A stretch of DNA of 64,000 nt from Pithys albifrons albifrons (GCF_047495875.1 NC_092471.1:9879001-9943000); one strand, 5' to 3'; positions 24,485 to 38,200 are shown, counted from the stretch's first letter. The notes: a model not told the origin generated them from the sequence alone. Made by a program: numbers and translations.

Positions 24485-27400
24485 CTTGCACAAATACCAA
24501 GATAAGCTGAAACTTGAGACTTAAGATCAGTTGCATCCCACGTTTAATTAGGCACATATAATAAATTACAAATAGTGATTATGGAAGAAAGGAGGGGGAG
24601 GAGAGCGAGGCCACATATTGGGAAGAAAGTTTCCTGCAAGCTACTTAGGAGTAAATGAGCCCTTTCTTTAATTATCTGCACTAGTCTTTGAAATGAGAGT
24701 ATCTGACTACAGCTGTTCTCTAAAACTAAATTAAAAACTGAAGAAAATCCAGTCATGTTCAGAAGGGGTTTGTTAAGATTTCTTCGTATTCTAAAATGGC
24801 AAAAACTGAAGTGAAATTAGTGTGGCAGAAATTCCAATGCTGCATGCTGCCCTCTGGCCTCCTAGAAGAGAGATGGGAGTTTTAGGGTGATAAGGCAAAC
24901 CCTGAGGTCTCTGATCTGATAAGTCAGTTATTAAATTCAATGTACTAAAACATGAGAGAGAGGCTGCCATGCTGAGACACCCTGTCTGGGTTTTCTGGTG
25001 TTTGAGTGGTAAAAGCCTCTCTTGGGCTATTAACTCTGTGATAATGTTTAATATGGTGAAGTGCACAAGGTGATAGGAAGGGGACAAAAAGTCACTGAAA
25101 GAAAAGATCAGCTACTGTTGCTGCTTTTAATATAGTGTAAAATATGGCACTGAGGCAGAGTGGCTCTTCTGAAAGTTCACTCTTGCTTGGAAATGTTGTT
25201 TTTCCAGTTCCCAGTGATAACAGGACTTTGGTAATGCAGCATCCTCCCTTGATGAAGCACTTAGCAGCACCTGACTGTTATACTGATCGATGAGGCAGTG
25301 TGAGGGATGTTTAATTCTCACAAAAATTTATTGCTGCTGGAGAATGATAATGGGGACCTTGCAGGGTAAAGAGGCTTATAAGAGATGGCTATTTGTCTTG
25401 TGCTATGTTTGTAGCCCTTTGTTAAACCCTCAGCCTAACTCAGGCTGTAGATTGTCAATGATGTGGAATTTCTCAAGTCTGTGCTTTAATCCATCAAATA
25501 TTTTTCCCTGATGTTCTGTGTTGGATGAGAACAGTTAATGCCATTAGATTCAGGTAAAACAAAATTAGGAGAGAGCAAGAGGAGAGAAGAAGAAAGACGA
25601 AAAACAGTGTTAGATGTTTAACACCAATTAAGAGCTGAGAATAACATATCCAAAGCAGTTGGAAACTTGCTGATGATGAAACTAAGTTGATATGTGGTTA
25701 ACGATTATATGTTGCCGTTTTTCTAGATAGTTGCTGATCATAGACAGGATTACGGGGATGTTGACTCAAGACAGAACTGCAAGTTACAGTGGCCTTAGTG
25801 AGAGGGCTCCTGTACTATGGATGGAGAAGTTGTTGTCTAAGGGAAAAACACATGTGCTCTTCATATGAGGGAAGAGTTGTGGAAGTAAACCAGCAGAAAT
25901 TGCCAGAGACAGTGAGATGAACAAACAGGTTGTTGTCCAAATTGATACTGGAAAAAGCCCCTTGGTTTGTGTTTTGATTGTGTGGTGATTGAATGAGAGC
26001 TTTGAGCAGTTGGTGGATTTCAGCAGTGGACATGGCTTCCTGAAGAAGCAGAGACAAGGTTAAACATCTTCATCGCATGCACATACATAGAAGTCCTCCT
26101 TACCAGGGTCCGTGCACATCTGTTTCTGTCTGTGCTATCCTAGTCCCAAATCAGCAGGATGGAGCACCAGGACCCTGCCAGAGAAATCCACTGAGCAGAA
26201 ATGGGTGTCCTGACTGTATGGATTGACCTCCCATGTTCTTGTTCCTCCTCCTGGATCAGGTTTAGTTTTCAAAGGCAAAGCTGTGCCAGTGTATGAAAAA
26301 TGATTTGATTTTACTTCAAATGGAGATAAATTGATAGAAACCACCCCAGAGTGAATGGAAACCTTGAGTGTAAGCTAAAGAAGATCTAAAGGCTTGCATA
26401 TTAATCAAACTGTGACACTTTGTTCCTGACTACTTGTGCTGCTGTCAATTGTCTGCTCAGAAAGTCAGTTTAAGGCCATTCTTAACAGAGTAGGACTCCT
26501 TTCCTAATCCTTGCTAGGATCAATGGTGTCATCAATCCTCATCTGAGTTTGGAGGTTAATATAAACCATTTTTCTCTCCTCTTTACCATGATATACAACT
26601 GTGTGTGTGGAGAACACTTTCCAAAGTTTCAAGCCTTTAATTTATTGTTGCAAAATGTAAAAATTTATTTTTCCAGGTTATGTTTTTTTCTTCCAGGTAA
26701 CTCCTAACCTGCTTATGAACATGCTGCCCTCTTAGGCTTCAGTCTGAGAGCCAATTCAGTGGTGATTTTTCTCAAATTAGGAAAGGCATCATTAAGCTCT
26801 ATAAGGAGAGAATCTGTATGAGGGTAGCAAGAACTGTCATCCCTGTCTGGAGTTCAGCTGAACCCAAGCCTAAAATTCTTTGAGATTGATTTAGTTTTGC
26901 TGTTCTTCTTTGTTCCTGTTTCTCATGCAATAATTTGGCATGCTGTAATTTTTTCCCTCCTCTGACAGGAGGCCTAGGTGTTAAAATGCTCATTAACCTA
27001 AGCCAAAGCTATGAATTTGAGTACACCCACATTCAGACTGGAAGGTTGCCATCTGGGCCCACCTCTGTACGAAACCATCTCTGGTGCTGCTCACAGACTA
27101 TTTGAATTGGAGCAGCACTGGGAACATCAAGATGTTTTTCTCTGACCTCTGTACAAGTTTTTTACTTTAACCATCTCTGATTTCTGTGGCTCTTGCTCCC
27201 TTCATCTTTCACAGAGATGTAACTGCATTGCTAATGCCACACAGAGGTTTTAATTTGCTGTAATGTGGCCCAGCAAGCATAACATGGAGGTTCACTCAGA
27301 GTTGGTTAAGTAGTGTTGATTTTATTAAATATGTAATGATTTATTTGTCGAACTCACCATTTTGCTTCTTACCTTGACACTCTGCTTCTGTTTGATTTTT

Positions 27401-27640
27401 CTGGGTTTGCATTTCTCAGATTGGAATAAAGGAAAATGCTGAATGATTACTGACAGTACTGCCTTAAATGCAAAGAGAAATAAAATGTTATAGGAAGGTG
27501 GTGCTGTTGAAAGATGCTGTGCTGGCACTGGATGGAATATTTTAAGATTTGTTTTCGTTTAACATGAGTTAGGTTGAAGACTGGATTCATGAGATAAAAC
27601 AACATGGAGAGCTGGGTTATGCTGTTCCTATGAGCCTTGC
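24485..27640. other. Unique sequence, nothing recognised
   Basis: No gene or mobile element is visible. All open frames are short and match nothing known to me. Composition is even and AT-leaning. Confidence 0.5.
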
Positions 27641-27734
27641 ATGCAAATCATGATGTAGACTTTGCCATATGAATGACAGCAAATTTCTTGTAAATGCAAA
27701 TTCTTTATAAGCAAAAGCTGGCCAAGATTTGCAT
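27641..27734. promoter_or_regulatory. Cluster of three perfect POU octamer motifs
   Basis: ATGCAAAT occurs at 27641-27648 and 27694-27701, and its reverse complement ATTTGCAT at 27727-27734, which is three exact octamers in 94 bp. The octamer is the known recognition site of POU-domain factors (OCT1, OCT2, BRN and OCT4 classes). The surrounding 27.6-27.95 kb is AT-rich and non-repetitive, with TGACAG and TTTATAA words, the look of a conserved non-coding enhancer. No promoter or exon is nearby. Enhancer function is inferred; the motifs are observed. Confidence 0.45.
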
Positions 27735-30099
27735 TTAACTGGACAACTGGGAACAAGGTTTGCAGAAGATTAGCAGCAAGCAATACAACTTCATAGTAAG
27801 GAGTAAACTAAATATTGTTGTGTTATAAGGCTATGTGCTTGCAGAATTCATTTATAGGTCTCTCTTAATCACTCTTCACCTAATCACGGCAGAAATAAAT
27901 TGTAATAAACAATACAGAGAAAGAAGAGTGCTCAGAACTTAAAGGCTGGATGAGCTGATGGATAACCTTCATCTGGATTAGTAAGCAAGGCAGGGATAAT
28001 GGTGAATAAAACAGGTGGTGGCCTCTCTGTAGCACTAAGATCAGATGTCACAGAGCAGCACACATTTTCTCTTCCCTCTCCCCTGCTTGATAGTGTGGCC
28101 TGGTCTATCCTGTTTCTTAGGAAGTATCCCCTGGCTGTGCTTGGCTGAAGAAGGGGGTGCTGAAGTGCAGCAGGGAAGGTGTCAGCAGCATTGGTGGTGT
28201 TGAAGCCTAGTCAGTCGCTGCTGTGAGTCTGGTGAAGTCATCTTGTTTCTCTGTCCCTAAATTCCCTGCAGGCAAATGCTGTTATCCCTGGTTTTGTCCC
28301 TTGTGTACCTTAGGCATGGCCTGTGCTGTGTCTGGTTATCTGGGGTGTTTATAAGCATAGCTTTCAGTCGATGCACTCTCTGGAAGTTAATTATCCTGAT
28401 GATGGTAATCACTGATGCAATTGTAGGTATTGCTAAAGGCACATTTGTTGCAAGGATCTGGTTTGTCTTTGGCAACCTCAGCCTAAGGATGGGGGTGCTG
28501 ATGTTGGGCCCCCTGAAGCAGCTGCTTTTTGGGCTGAACGAGGCCATTGTCTGGGCCTCTCTTGACAGAGCAAGGGCTGCAGAATCAGGTCATCTGCAAA
28601 TGAGTTAGTGCTAAGTTTCCTGTGAACACTCAGTTTTAAGGGTGAGATGTGGTGTGATGTGTTTTTTGCGCACTCCAGTCTGGCCAATGAGTGATGCTCT
28701 GTCTCAGGTCTGCCTGTCCTTCAGCTTGGCTGGGGGATGCTGGTGGAGAAACAGTGTCTTGGAGATAACGAAAGGTGCCTGAGCATATTTTTCATATGCT
28801 GATGGCAATTAGAAGCAAATATGCAGGTTTTCCAGCAAGGCTGCTTAACGGCAAGACTAACAAGCAGGATGGTGTTGCAGGACATTTGGGACTCATTAGT
28901 GCTCTGAACCTGAAGATGCATTACCTTTCCATCCGATGCTTGGTTTTCTAGTCATCTACAAAAAACCATTCCCCTCCCCCGTGCTTTATAGTAGGAAAAC
29001 ACAGTATTGACAATGCAAACACAGATCCTGTGTAGTCAGTTACAAAATCCAGCAACAAATACCCTCACCAAAATAATTCTGTTAGAAAAAAGTCTGAACA
29101 GAGGGCTCCAGTGAATGTTTTAGCTCATACTGCTACATAAACCCCTGTGGTGAGATGGAGTTAAGGCTGACACGCTTGTTAGCATTTAAGAGTAAAAAAA
29201 TCTCAGCAAGGGATGTTAGTTATGTCCCAAAGAAGTAATATATGTGAAAAAATAATTTGCCACTGAAGGAAATCTTTGTACTTTAAAATGTGGAAATACA
29301 TTCTCAGGGTCTCCAGTAACATTGAAAGTAAAAATGCTGGGTGGTAAGAGAAGTAAAAATAATTACTATTTATGGTATCAAATTAGATAAAAAAAGAATG
29401 GCCTTTTAATATCCCTTCTCATCTGCTTTCCTTAGAATAAAGTGCTTGATTTAAGGGAAGTTACTCTGGTCATGAGCAGTGAGAATGTTTTATTTTAAAT
29501 CATGTGTAGATACGTTTGAGTTAGAGCTTCATGTGTATGTTATTTATACTGGTTTATTTTGTACATGGTGGTTTTATGCATTAAGCCTCAGTAAGAAACA
29601 ACGTTCATAACTTATTGTATAATATCAAAATTAGATGATTAATGGGGAACTAAGAGGATCAGACAATTAGCGCAGCTACATAAAAACATTTCATAGATGG
29701 CTTTGCTAATACATAGAATGCTAAGAAGTCTGCCAGGGTCTCATTCCTCAGCTAATAAGTGATTTTGGATCCTTTAGCAGGCAGTCAGAGCCAGTCACCA
29801 GTAACACACCTGCTGTCAGTGCCAGGGGAGATGGTTGCAACCTTGTTTATTCCACCAGGTTGTGGGAGGATAGACTTGATCAACCTTTCTTAACCAAAGG
29901 ACTGGCTAATTTTTTTGAGGAGAAGTTCAAATGTCCCTGGGCTGGTTTATGCTCTGCTGCCAGGGAGGAGTTGCATTCTGAATGCAAGAAAAAGTAGTTT
30001 GTATGCATGTTAATTTTTTGTTTAATTTTCTCTCCACTGTCCATCATCCTGTTTCATGTGCTTGTCTATGAGCATTGGAAGGTGGAGGTGTGTCAACAT
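27735..30099. other. Unique sequence with a two-strand open block
   Basis: 28257-28608 is free of stops in one frame on each strand (plus 28276-28608, 110 codons, strongly hydrophobic; minus 28257-28547, 96 codons). I do not recognise either product. It may be an unclassified repeat or chance. 29.6-29.8 kb again looks like conserved non-coding sequence, with a GATTAATGG homeobox-like word. The remainder is featureless. Confidence 0.45.
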
Positions 30100-30190
30100 C
30101 TGCAAAGGTTCCTCATATCATGCAGCCCCTCAGGTGTGTCCTGGAGTGAAAGTCTCTCAGGTCCTTTCCAGCCTCCATAATTCTGTACTC
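30100..30190 (+). mobile_element. Possible degraded CR1 3' end
   Basis: Only the last 30 bases or so are suggestive: 'aggtcctttccagcctcca' followed by 'taattctgta' resembles the CR1 ending 'aaggtcccttccaacc' plus 'attctatg'. The upstream 60 bp has only scattered similarity. If it is real, it is an old, strongly mutated copy in plus orientation. Confidence 0.35.
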
Positions 30191-32706
30191 AACTTGCATG
30201 TTATTTTAATTAATTTTGATGATGTAGAAGGTTAGGAATCTGTTCATTTGGGATAGAAAAAGACCGACACATGCTAAATTTCCTTAAAAGAATTCAACTG
30301 AAGTAATTAAGCTCAATGTAACTATTGCTTTTGTTTATACAATCTCAGAGCAAGTAAGTACTATCTTCCCCAACATGTGTACATTACTTCTCACAGTAAA
30401 AAATGTTCAATTCCCTGATAAAATAGGGAGGGGGGAAGATAATGCACAGTTTGCTTGGGCTGTGTGGGTTTTGTGTAGGGTATGAGAAATACAAGCGTAT
30501 TTGTAATGGTTTTTTTCAGGACAAGAAGTTGATTTAAATCTAAAAAAACTATTTGCTTTCCCAGCACAGAGTGATGATGCTGCGAAATTCTGTCCCCCAC
30601 CAACCCAACCCAATGTGTGGTGCTGAAAAATAAACACATTTTGTAACTTGACAATTATTGTGAACTGCTTCAATTTATTAAGTCCCTTGAGGCCTGTGTT
30701 CAACCAAAAGTGGACAGAAATGGCAGGTGAGCATTTCCCAAAACTGAGAAATAATCGACTAATTTGTGATGGGGGAACAGTGACTGCATGACAGCTGTAA
30801 TTCTGCACAGAATGAGAATTTCCAGTCTTTATTGATATATTTATATGATGATATTATAATTGTGATGAGCTCAGGAAGTCACTGCACTTTCCCGTGGTTT
30901 GAGGCTTGTGACAAAAAGCCAAAGTCCTGTATCGGACACAGAAAATAATAACATTGGCTTGTGTTTTAAGAGTGTGTTCAAGTTTTAAAGATTTTTTCCA
31001 GTCTTGGACTGCCTAGTGTTGGTTTCTTTTTCTAAATCTACCAAAGCTGAAAGGATTCTTAGAACAAAACTCTGAAACTTGAGAGTGTCTCAAGAACTTG
31101 AACTTGAAGAAAAATGTCAGAGGCTGCAAATGAGCAGCACTGTGTGACACTGCAAGCATTTCATCCTGCAGCACCAAACAATTAGTTATCTTTTTGTCAG
31201 GGAATAACATTCAATGTGAAATGCAGAGTGAGGTCTAAGTAAGGTAGACTATCCAAACTATAAACACAATGGAAAAGAAACAACCTTTCCCCAATTTACC
31301 TGTCAAAGGCAGCTTCAAGTTTTCCCACCCTTCAGTTTCTTGTAGCATACCTCATTCAGCATTTCAATTACAGCATATGTGTCAGAGAAAGCCTCTGAAG
31401 ATAAACTAATTCTAATATCTTTCTGTATTTAATAATATGAATAATTTTTTGCTTAGAAGTAGTTAAAGCTACTCTGTTAATGTGGTATGGAGAAAGAGAT
31501 GACAATTGGTGAATTCCAGGAAGGACAAAAATTTTAATTATAAATGACAGGCTAATTTGTTTCACTCTGAGCCATTGCTGTTGTGCTACTGGGCTGTTGT
31601 GCAGTCTTGTCAGCTGTTTGCCTGAATATAAATAACTGTAATTTTCACACTTGTCTCTTCCTACTGTTTGCAAAAACAGTTTGTTACAACATCAAATTAA
31701 ATTGATATCTGCTGAGCAGGTTTTAATACAAAAAATTCTCCATGCAATTTTTACCTTCTATAAAAAACTCCCTGCAAATGGACTTAGAGGCACCCAGGAG
31801 TCCTGTTTTCAAGCATGCTGTGGTTATTTGTCAGGGAGCTTTAGGAATGCTTCTTCTTAAGCTCCCTTCTCCCATTCAAAGCCCCTCCTGCACAGTCAGG
31901 GTTGTGTGGGAGGGCAAGCCCTTAGGCTGCTGTGCAGGTAATCAGCCACTGCACAGGGAGGGAATCCTGCTGGTATGAGTGTGTTTCCCTTGGAGAATCA
32001 CCTCCCACGTTGGATTTTGCTGTCAGAGGGGAGACCAAGGATGTAGCTTTTCAAAAAAGGATAAGTTTCTTCATGCGTTCAAGGATGGCAGCACAGTGTT
32101 GCTGTTTTGCAAAACTTGCTTGGAACACCTTTTCTGGGAGCTGAAGGAAGTGTAGAGTTGAAAGAACAAATATATTGGTGAGACCAAGGTGCTGTCTGGT
32201 AGAGCATCCCACTCTGATCTGTGCTTCCAATGAATACTTGCAGCAGAGTATGGCAGTGAAGGGGACAGGATCCTGTTCTGTGTGAGGCTGCCACCCTCCA
32301 GTGGTCTGTGGTCTCCCTGAGCCAGTGGATGTGGGTGGGGGTTGTGTTATGTAGGATTTGTACCTAAACCAAGACACTTGCATGACTCTGACTTCTGCAG
32401 CCCACTATGCTTTTCTTATGGCCGTTTTCCAAATGATGATTTCTAATACTGGAGAAATATGCAAAGTTTTGATTAGAATTTCCTTAAGCCTGTCTTGTAC
32501 CTTCAAGGGAAGAGTCCTGGGAGTGTTTTGCTCCTTGGTTCCAGTTTCAAGGGCAGGTTCAGCCTATGTGTGAAGGGCAAAACCCCTCACACATGTGCAG
32601 CCAATCTGGGCCAGTGTTGTGAAAGCCTTGTGTGACTCAGGCACCTCTTTGCTGCTCCCTTCAGCTCCTCTTAGAAGTTTTTTGATAAGGCTGTTTGGTT
32701 AGGCTG
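30191..32706. other. Unique sequence, nothing recognised
   Basis: AT-rich to about 31.7 kb, then GC-richer to the reversed CR1. No supported gene, RNA or repeat. Confidence 0.5.
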
Positions 32707-32890
32707 CTCATAAAATTGCTAAAGTTGTAAAAGGATTCCAAGACCATTGAGTTAACCATTAACCCAGCATTGTCATATTCCCCACTAAACCAGGCCCCCA
32801 AGTGCCACATCCACGTCTTTGAAAATATCTCCAGGGGTGGGGATTTCTCCACTTCACTGGGCAGCCTGTGCCAGTGCCAGTGCTCAGGGC
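32707..32890 (-). mobile_element. CR1 LINE fragment, reverse orientation
   Basis: On the plus strand this reads as the reverse complement of a CR1 3' end. The order is 'ctcataaaattgctaaagt', 'aagaccattgagttaacca', 'ccactaaaccaggcccc', 'aagtgccacatccacgtct', 'atatctccaggggtgggga', then 'tccacttcactgggcagcc' and 'tgtgccagtgcc'. That order matches the CR1 subfamily whose antisense strand carries 'accactaaaccatgtcccc' and 'cacttccctgggcagcctg'. The 3' terminus lies near 32707 and the element is cut after about 180 bp, so no coding region is left. Its divergence suggests an old copy. Confidence 0.88.
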
Positions 32891-34740
32891 TTGCTTCCCC
32901 TCATTGGGCACAGGAAGAATATAGGAGCAGGGACAGTGTAATCCTTCATCTGGTCTCAGGGGAAAAAACTTTACTATGGTTTCTGTATGCCAGTGTTTCA
33001 GGGGCTTCTGACTTCGTTAATCAGCTGACCAAACCAGGAAGACATCTCTTCAAACATGCTGATTTTACAAGGTTTTGAATTATCACTGTTATGGCAGCAA
33101 CTGCTGCTTCTTGTATTCAAGTGACTGGTGAGAGACTGGTAATTGGACTGGGTTTTGGGCATGTAGCAAGGAAGAGCAGGTACTATTGTATCAGGGGTCT
33201 GGAAATTTTCAGAGTAATGGGTTGAATTTTTCAAAGCCAAAAGTACTGTGCATGAGTACAATGACAGAAAAACCTTCAACAATAGTTTATGTAATCTCTT
33301 TCTTACTCTGAACAGGACACAATTTAGAAAAAAATTAAATACATTGCATTTACCTTTGTCCTAATTATTTGTGGAACTGAGTTGGATGAGCACACTTGAA
33401 AACCAGCAGCAATGTGATAATTTCATTTCTGATTATAAAAAGAGATAGCAAAACTTGACTAGACAGCAGCAGTATCTGAATGGTATAAAACCCCTTGGAA
33501 AGGTGTGTCTTGGCTCCCACCTTCCATCAATTTAACACCTCTGTCAGTGTGCTGGTGGGTAATGTCAACTGCCCACAGGAATCATCTGAAAGTGTGATTT
33601 TCAAAAAAAACTGCACAGAAAAGTAGGACCCTTTGTTGCTCCCTTAGCTATTACATGCTGGATCCTGGAGCTCCTCAGAAGGAATTCCCCCTGCCATGAG
33701 CAGGAGCTGTGGTTGCCTTTAGCTGAGAGTGAGCAGTTTTTCTCTCTGCAAATGGGAACTTTCCCTTGCAGCCCCGAGCTGTGTTTGAGCCCTGAGCTCT
33801 CTGGAGAGCCGCTGGAATCGCAGGTGTGGGAGTTAATCGGGCAGGAATTGGCTCGCTGGAGAAGAACAGGCTTTCCTGCGTACTGCTGATCTTAACTCAC
33901 TTACAAGGACTAAAGGAAGAGGCTGTTGGCTGCTGCTATTTTTTTTACCTCTGCATTTTTGAGTTTTCTAATATCTGTAGGCATTGGTTGTACCTGCAGA
34001 GGTTGATGGTGAGAGAAGCTGAGCAGTCTGATCTTGTCCCTGCAGGATTCTATTTATATTTTCTTAAAACATTGACAATTTGACTGTGCAGATTTTCTTT
34101 ATCTGACATGAATGTCAAAAATGTGATTTTTGATAATATGGTAAAATTGCTGTTCTCTTCATTACCTACTTGATTGCTATCCTTCTCATGCTACAAGTTG
34201 CAGACAAAGTGTTTTGGCTGTCCTCCCCTCTGAAATCTTTTTGGTTTTGTTTATTTTCATTCCTCACTAGTATTCCTTTTGCATTACTGGTTTTTCAACT
34301 GTCTCTGTGTTTTCAAGAAAATTTCCAGCTTTCTAATTGCTCCTTGAATCTTTGATTGCCCAAAATGGTTTGTAATGACTTAGAATGAGGTCACACTTCA
34401 GGGGCTTGCAAAGGCTGTTTTGAAAAATGTCTCCAAACACTTTCTATGAGCCCAGGAAAAAGATGGGGGCAAAGCAGGTGATCATCTCTTGGGTCTGTGT
34501 GGCTGCTGACCTTTGAGGATATATTCTGTGGGTCATAGGTCTTGGCTTTTGTCAGCTCAGAAGAGTGAAAGATAGACTCTTAAAATGAATCACTGATTTA
34601 TCATCCTAGATATGCTTTGTCTTGAAGAACCCACAATTTCAATGAAGTTTCTTTCATATTGTGAGTGTTTTGCCAGAACTTTCTTTAAACAGAAGCATAT
34701 CAGAAATGAAAAGACCTGATAGAAAAATGAGTTAAAACAG

Positions 34741-34822
34741 TGAAAATCAAAATTAAAAAAAAACCACCACAAAAAACAATAATAAAAATAAATTCACAAA
34801 CCCCAGAAAACCAAACCCCCAG
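34741..34822 (+). repeat. A-rich low-complexity tract
   Basis: About 80 bp made almost wholly of A and C on this strand, with several A runs, CCACCAC and 'ccaaaccccc'. There is no clear unit length. It may be the decayed tail of an old insertion, but no body is recognisable. Confidence 0.6.
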
Positions 34823-35164
34823 ATCCTTCCCATCTCATGGCACTGTCACGGTTATTTCTGTAGAACTTATGCTGTAGTTCGTTTGAGTCCTTTCAAACCC
34901 TTCCCAGTATTCCAGGCTCGGGTTCAGAGACCTGGCATTTATCCTGTAACTGTTCCAAAAGTGCCTCTTCATTAGGGCTTGAGCTGTTTTCTCTGCCTTG
35001 CTATGGCTGTAAGCTGATCCCTGTAGATACGAGCTAATGTATCTGTGCAGCAATAATGTGATATTCCCATGCTCTTGCACAGACCTTTTCATCGAGAGAG
35101 CTCAGAGCTCACCTCAGGGAGATCAGATGTATTGGTTTAACTTTGTGGACATGATGCTGAAGTT

Positions 35165-35230
35165 TCTGGACTAGCTCAAGGTCACCCAACAGGCCAGCAG
35201 CAGGACTGCAGAACCTGCACCTCCCACGCT
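35165..35230 (-). repeat. Possible ancient MIR/CORE-SINE relic
   Basis: The stretch 'ctagctcaaggtcacccaa' followed by 'cagcaggactgcagaacct' and 'gcacctcccacg' resembles the antisense of the MIR core, where 'ccaaggtcacacagct' is followed by a variable spacer and a 'ggattcgaaccca'-like end. The match is short and diverged; ancient SINEs of this age do persist in bird genomes. No tRNA-like head is visible. Confidence 0.3.
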
Positions 35231-38200
35231 GCCTCTGGGGTCCATCTGTCACGTTGTGCTGTTGCAGCTTCTGTTTAACACAAATTGCAAGCAGCTCTGT
35301 GACTGTTGATGTCTGGCTGGATCTTCAACATCCTTTTTCACTGCAAAGTCATGGATTGGCACTGCTGAAAGAGTAACGGGCATGTTTATATCCCTTTTTT
35401 TAGAAGGTGCATTGAAAAGCTGATGGTCTGCAAAGTAGGAGTGTGTTAACTTGGAGGAATGCGAGGTGATCCCCAAGAGCTTGGATGGCATCAATACCTG
35501 TGGCTAATGCTGGGTTACCTCTGAGGTCCCAGAAGAATTAATTCTGGTTTACAACAGGACCTATGGCTCATGTCAGGATGGTGTTGCCCAGTCCTTGTTT
35601 GCTGCAGGTCACTCTCAAGGCATGAAGCCCCATGTGCAACATGGTGCAGTCCAGGGTTACTGCACTGGTGAGGTGTAGGGAGCCTGTAGCAGATGTACCC
35701 ACATTCCCACTTTCAGTATTCCAGCAGAGACAAGGCAGGACCCTGGGAAGCTGCTGGTGGATGCTGCAGCTCCTGCAGTGTGTGCAGCTCTTCCTGGCCT
35801 TGCTGTGTGGCTGGGAATGTGGAGAGGCAAAGGGGAGGGCAGGGGCAGCAGGTGTTGCTGTAACCAACTCTCCTGGACTGCAGTGAAGGGAGATTAGAGG
35901 TAGGTTAATCAAGGGGTGTTGGGAATTCTCACATCCTACGAGGAATTCAAGAAGGTTTCAATGTTGAGAGGCAATCATGTGAAATCTTGTTATAGCTTAA
36001 CTTCGTGTACCAAGGTGCCCCTGTGCTTTTGTGAATTGTAAAGCTTTACAAAGCTTCTGCTTCTGTAGGAGTGTTTGCTTCCTTTGTGTTTGTGTGCCCA
36101 TCCTGTGAGCCCAAGTGCTGCTGGTCCTGGGCTGTGCAGCAAGTGCTCTGCATTGTTCTGTGGTACTGACAGAGTTGTTTGAGCGGGGAAAAATGAAATG
36201 TCTGTTCACTGTGGGAAGAATAACAAAGATGTTAGTATTTACTGATATTCATTTCTAATCCATCTCCAAAGTAACCATTCAAAAGTTTTTGTATCAGGTC
36301 ACTTGTAAGAATGGTTGTTTTTGTTGTATGACTTTTCAGTGGCAGAGTACATAAAATTTCACAACCTGTTCTTATTTAGTTGTAAGTCACATTTACTTCA
36401 AAGCTTCCTGGATATTGACTGAATCACTTTTTTACTAATACAGTGACATCCCTTTCTAAATCAAAGTTTATGGCCTTGACTCATGCTCTTTTTATTTTCT
36501 GTTCATCTAAACAACCCACAACTATTTCTACATAAGTATTTGAATGTTCTTCCTGTCAAATATATGCAGTCACAAAATATTGTTCAACAAAGCAGGTTTT
36601 CCCATGCCTTTCAGTTTTCAGTATATAACCCTAGGAAGGAAGTACTCCAGGCATTCTTCCTCTCCCAACCCATAAACTCCATTCACTCAATCTCACACGT
36701 GGACAGTAAATTACTGTAATACAGAAAAAGAGTGGGAATCTGGGACATGTTTATGGCACTTGGAAACCAACACCTGCCTTTGAGTCTGGTGCAGAGCAGT
36801 GATAATATGATGACTGTAAAAAGTGGGAATTGGGGTGGTACTGTGGAAATCTCGAGGTCTGGGTTTATTTTGTCTATGGTAAATACCATCTTAAACTCAG
36901 CCTGTCCTCAATACCAGCTGTATGTAAAACTTAGTGGTTTGTTACTGCTACACCACTTTTATTGGTGTCCTTGGTAGACTGGAGAGCCAAGAGTTACATG
37001 TTGAGAGAAGTGCCTTTTCACTGATTTCATTAAAATGAAAGAAATAAATTGCTGAAAACTTTTTGTCTTAGCTTTTGCTAAAGCTTGTTATAAGCCCTGA
37101 ATTTTGTGTTTAATTTAACTTGGCAGTATGTGTCTACCTTCTCCCTTTCCATAGCTGTCAGAGAGCCCCTTATTTATTAGTGCCTACAGTGTAGCTGTTT
37201 CTGCATTTTAGGTTTAAAACATGATCTTTAAAAGTGGCAGCCAATATAACACAGGGTGTCAGTAGCACATCCATCATGTCAGAGTGCTGTTTAGGAAGAC
37301 AAAACCGATGAGATGTTTTAGCAATATTTACATGTCTCCTCTCTCGTACCTCATTTCTATGAAATCCATTGCTGTTTAGAGTCTGTCTGGAGCTCTGCTT
37401 CCTGCAGGTGCATCAAGTGCTCTGTTCAAATGGCATCACAGTGCTGAGTGCGTCAAGGACATTGCTTTTCTATAAAAGGAAGGTTTTATCTTGACAGGAG
37501 TCATGGGTTTTGGGTATTAAAAAGTGTGAAAGCATTAAAAGTCAAACAGAAGTCTTTAAACAACATGAAATCCTTTCCCAAATCTGTTTTCACTCAAACC
37601 TTTGACCAGGATTTCATATTTCTCTGATGTATCTCATCAGTTTATTAAGGATATCTGTAAATCTCTTTTCTCACCATCTAACACAGAAGCCCAGGGTTGG
37701 ATTTCTCTCCTTTGCTGTGAATGTGAACTTTTTATTCAGAGAAGCCATCTAATGAGTCATTCTTTCATTCTTCCAGTGGAAATCAATTATTTTTTTTCTG
37801 GCATATTTCCTTCTCCCAGGATCTAGGATGAAAAAGATAATAATGTTCTTTTTCTGTCACAGATCTGTAGTTCTTAAGGGGAAGTTCCCTTGGAGATGGA
37901 TGAATTACCTGTAATGATTTTGTTTGCTTGTTCTGTAATGTAGCAATAGGTGCATTTACTGGAGCTCTTTTAAAAACCTGATGGTTATATTTTTTTCTTC
38001 CCATCAAAGACCAAACCCAGATCCCATCAAAGTCAGTGGGAAACTACTGACTTTTCCAGACTTGCATTAGAGCTATGGGCACTGCAGAAAGCTTCAAGGA
38101 AAAACTTCCATCCAAACACCTTTCTTAGGAGCATCTTTAATGTTTTTTCTCCCTTAGTAGAGAAGCAGCATTATGGATAACCTCAGAAAGGCTTATTTCT

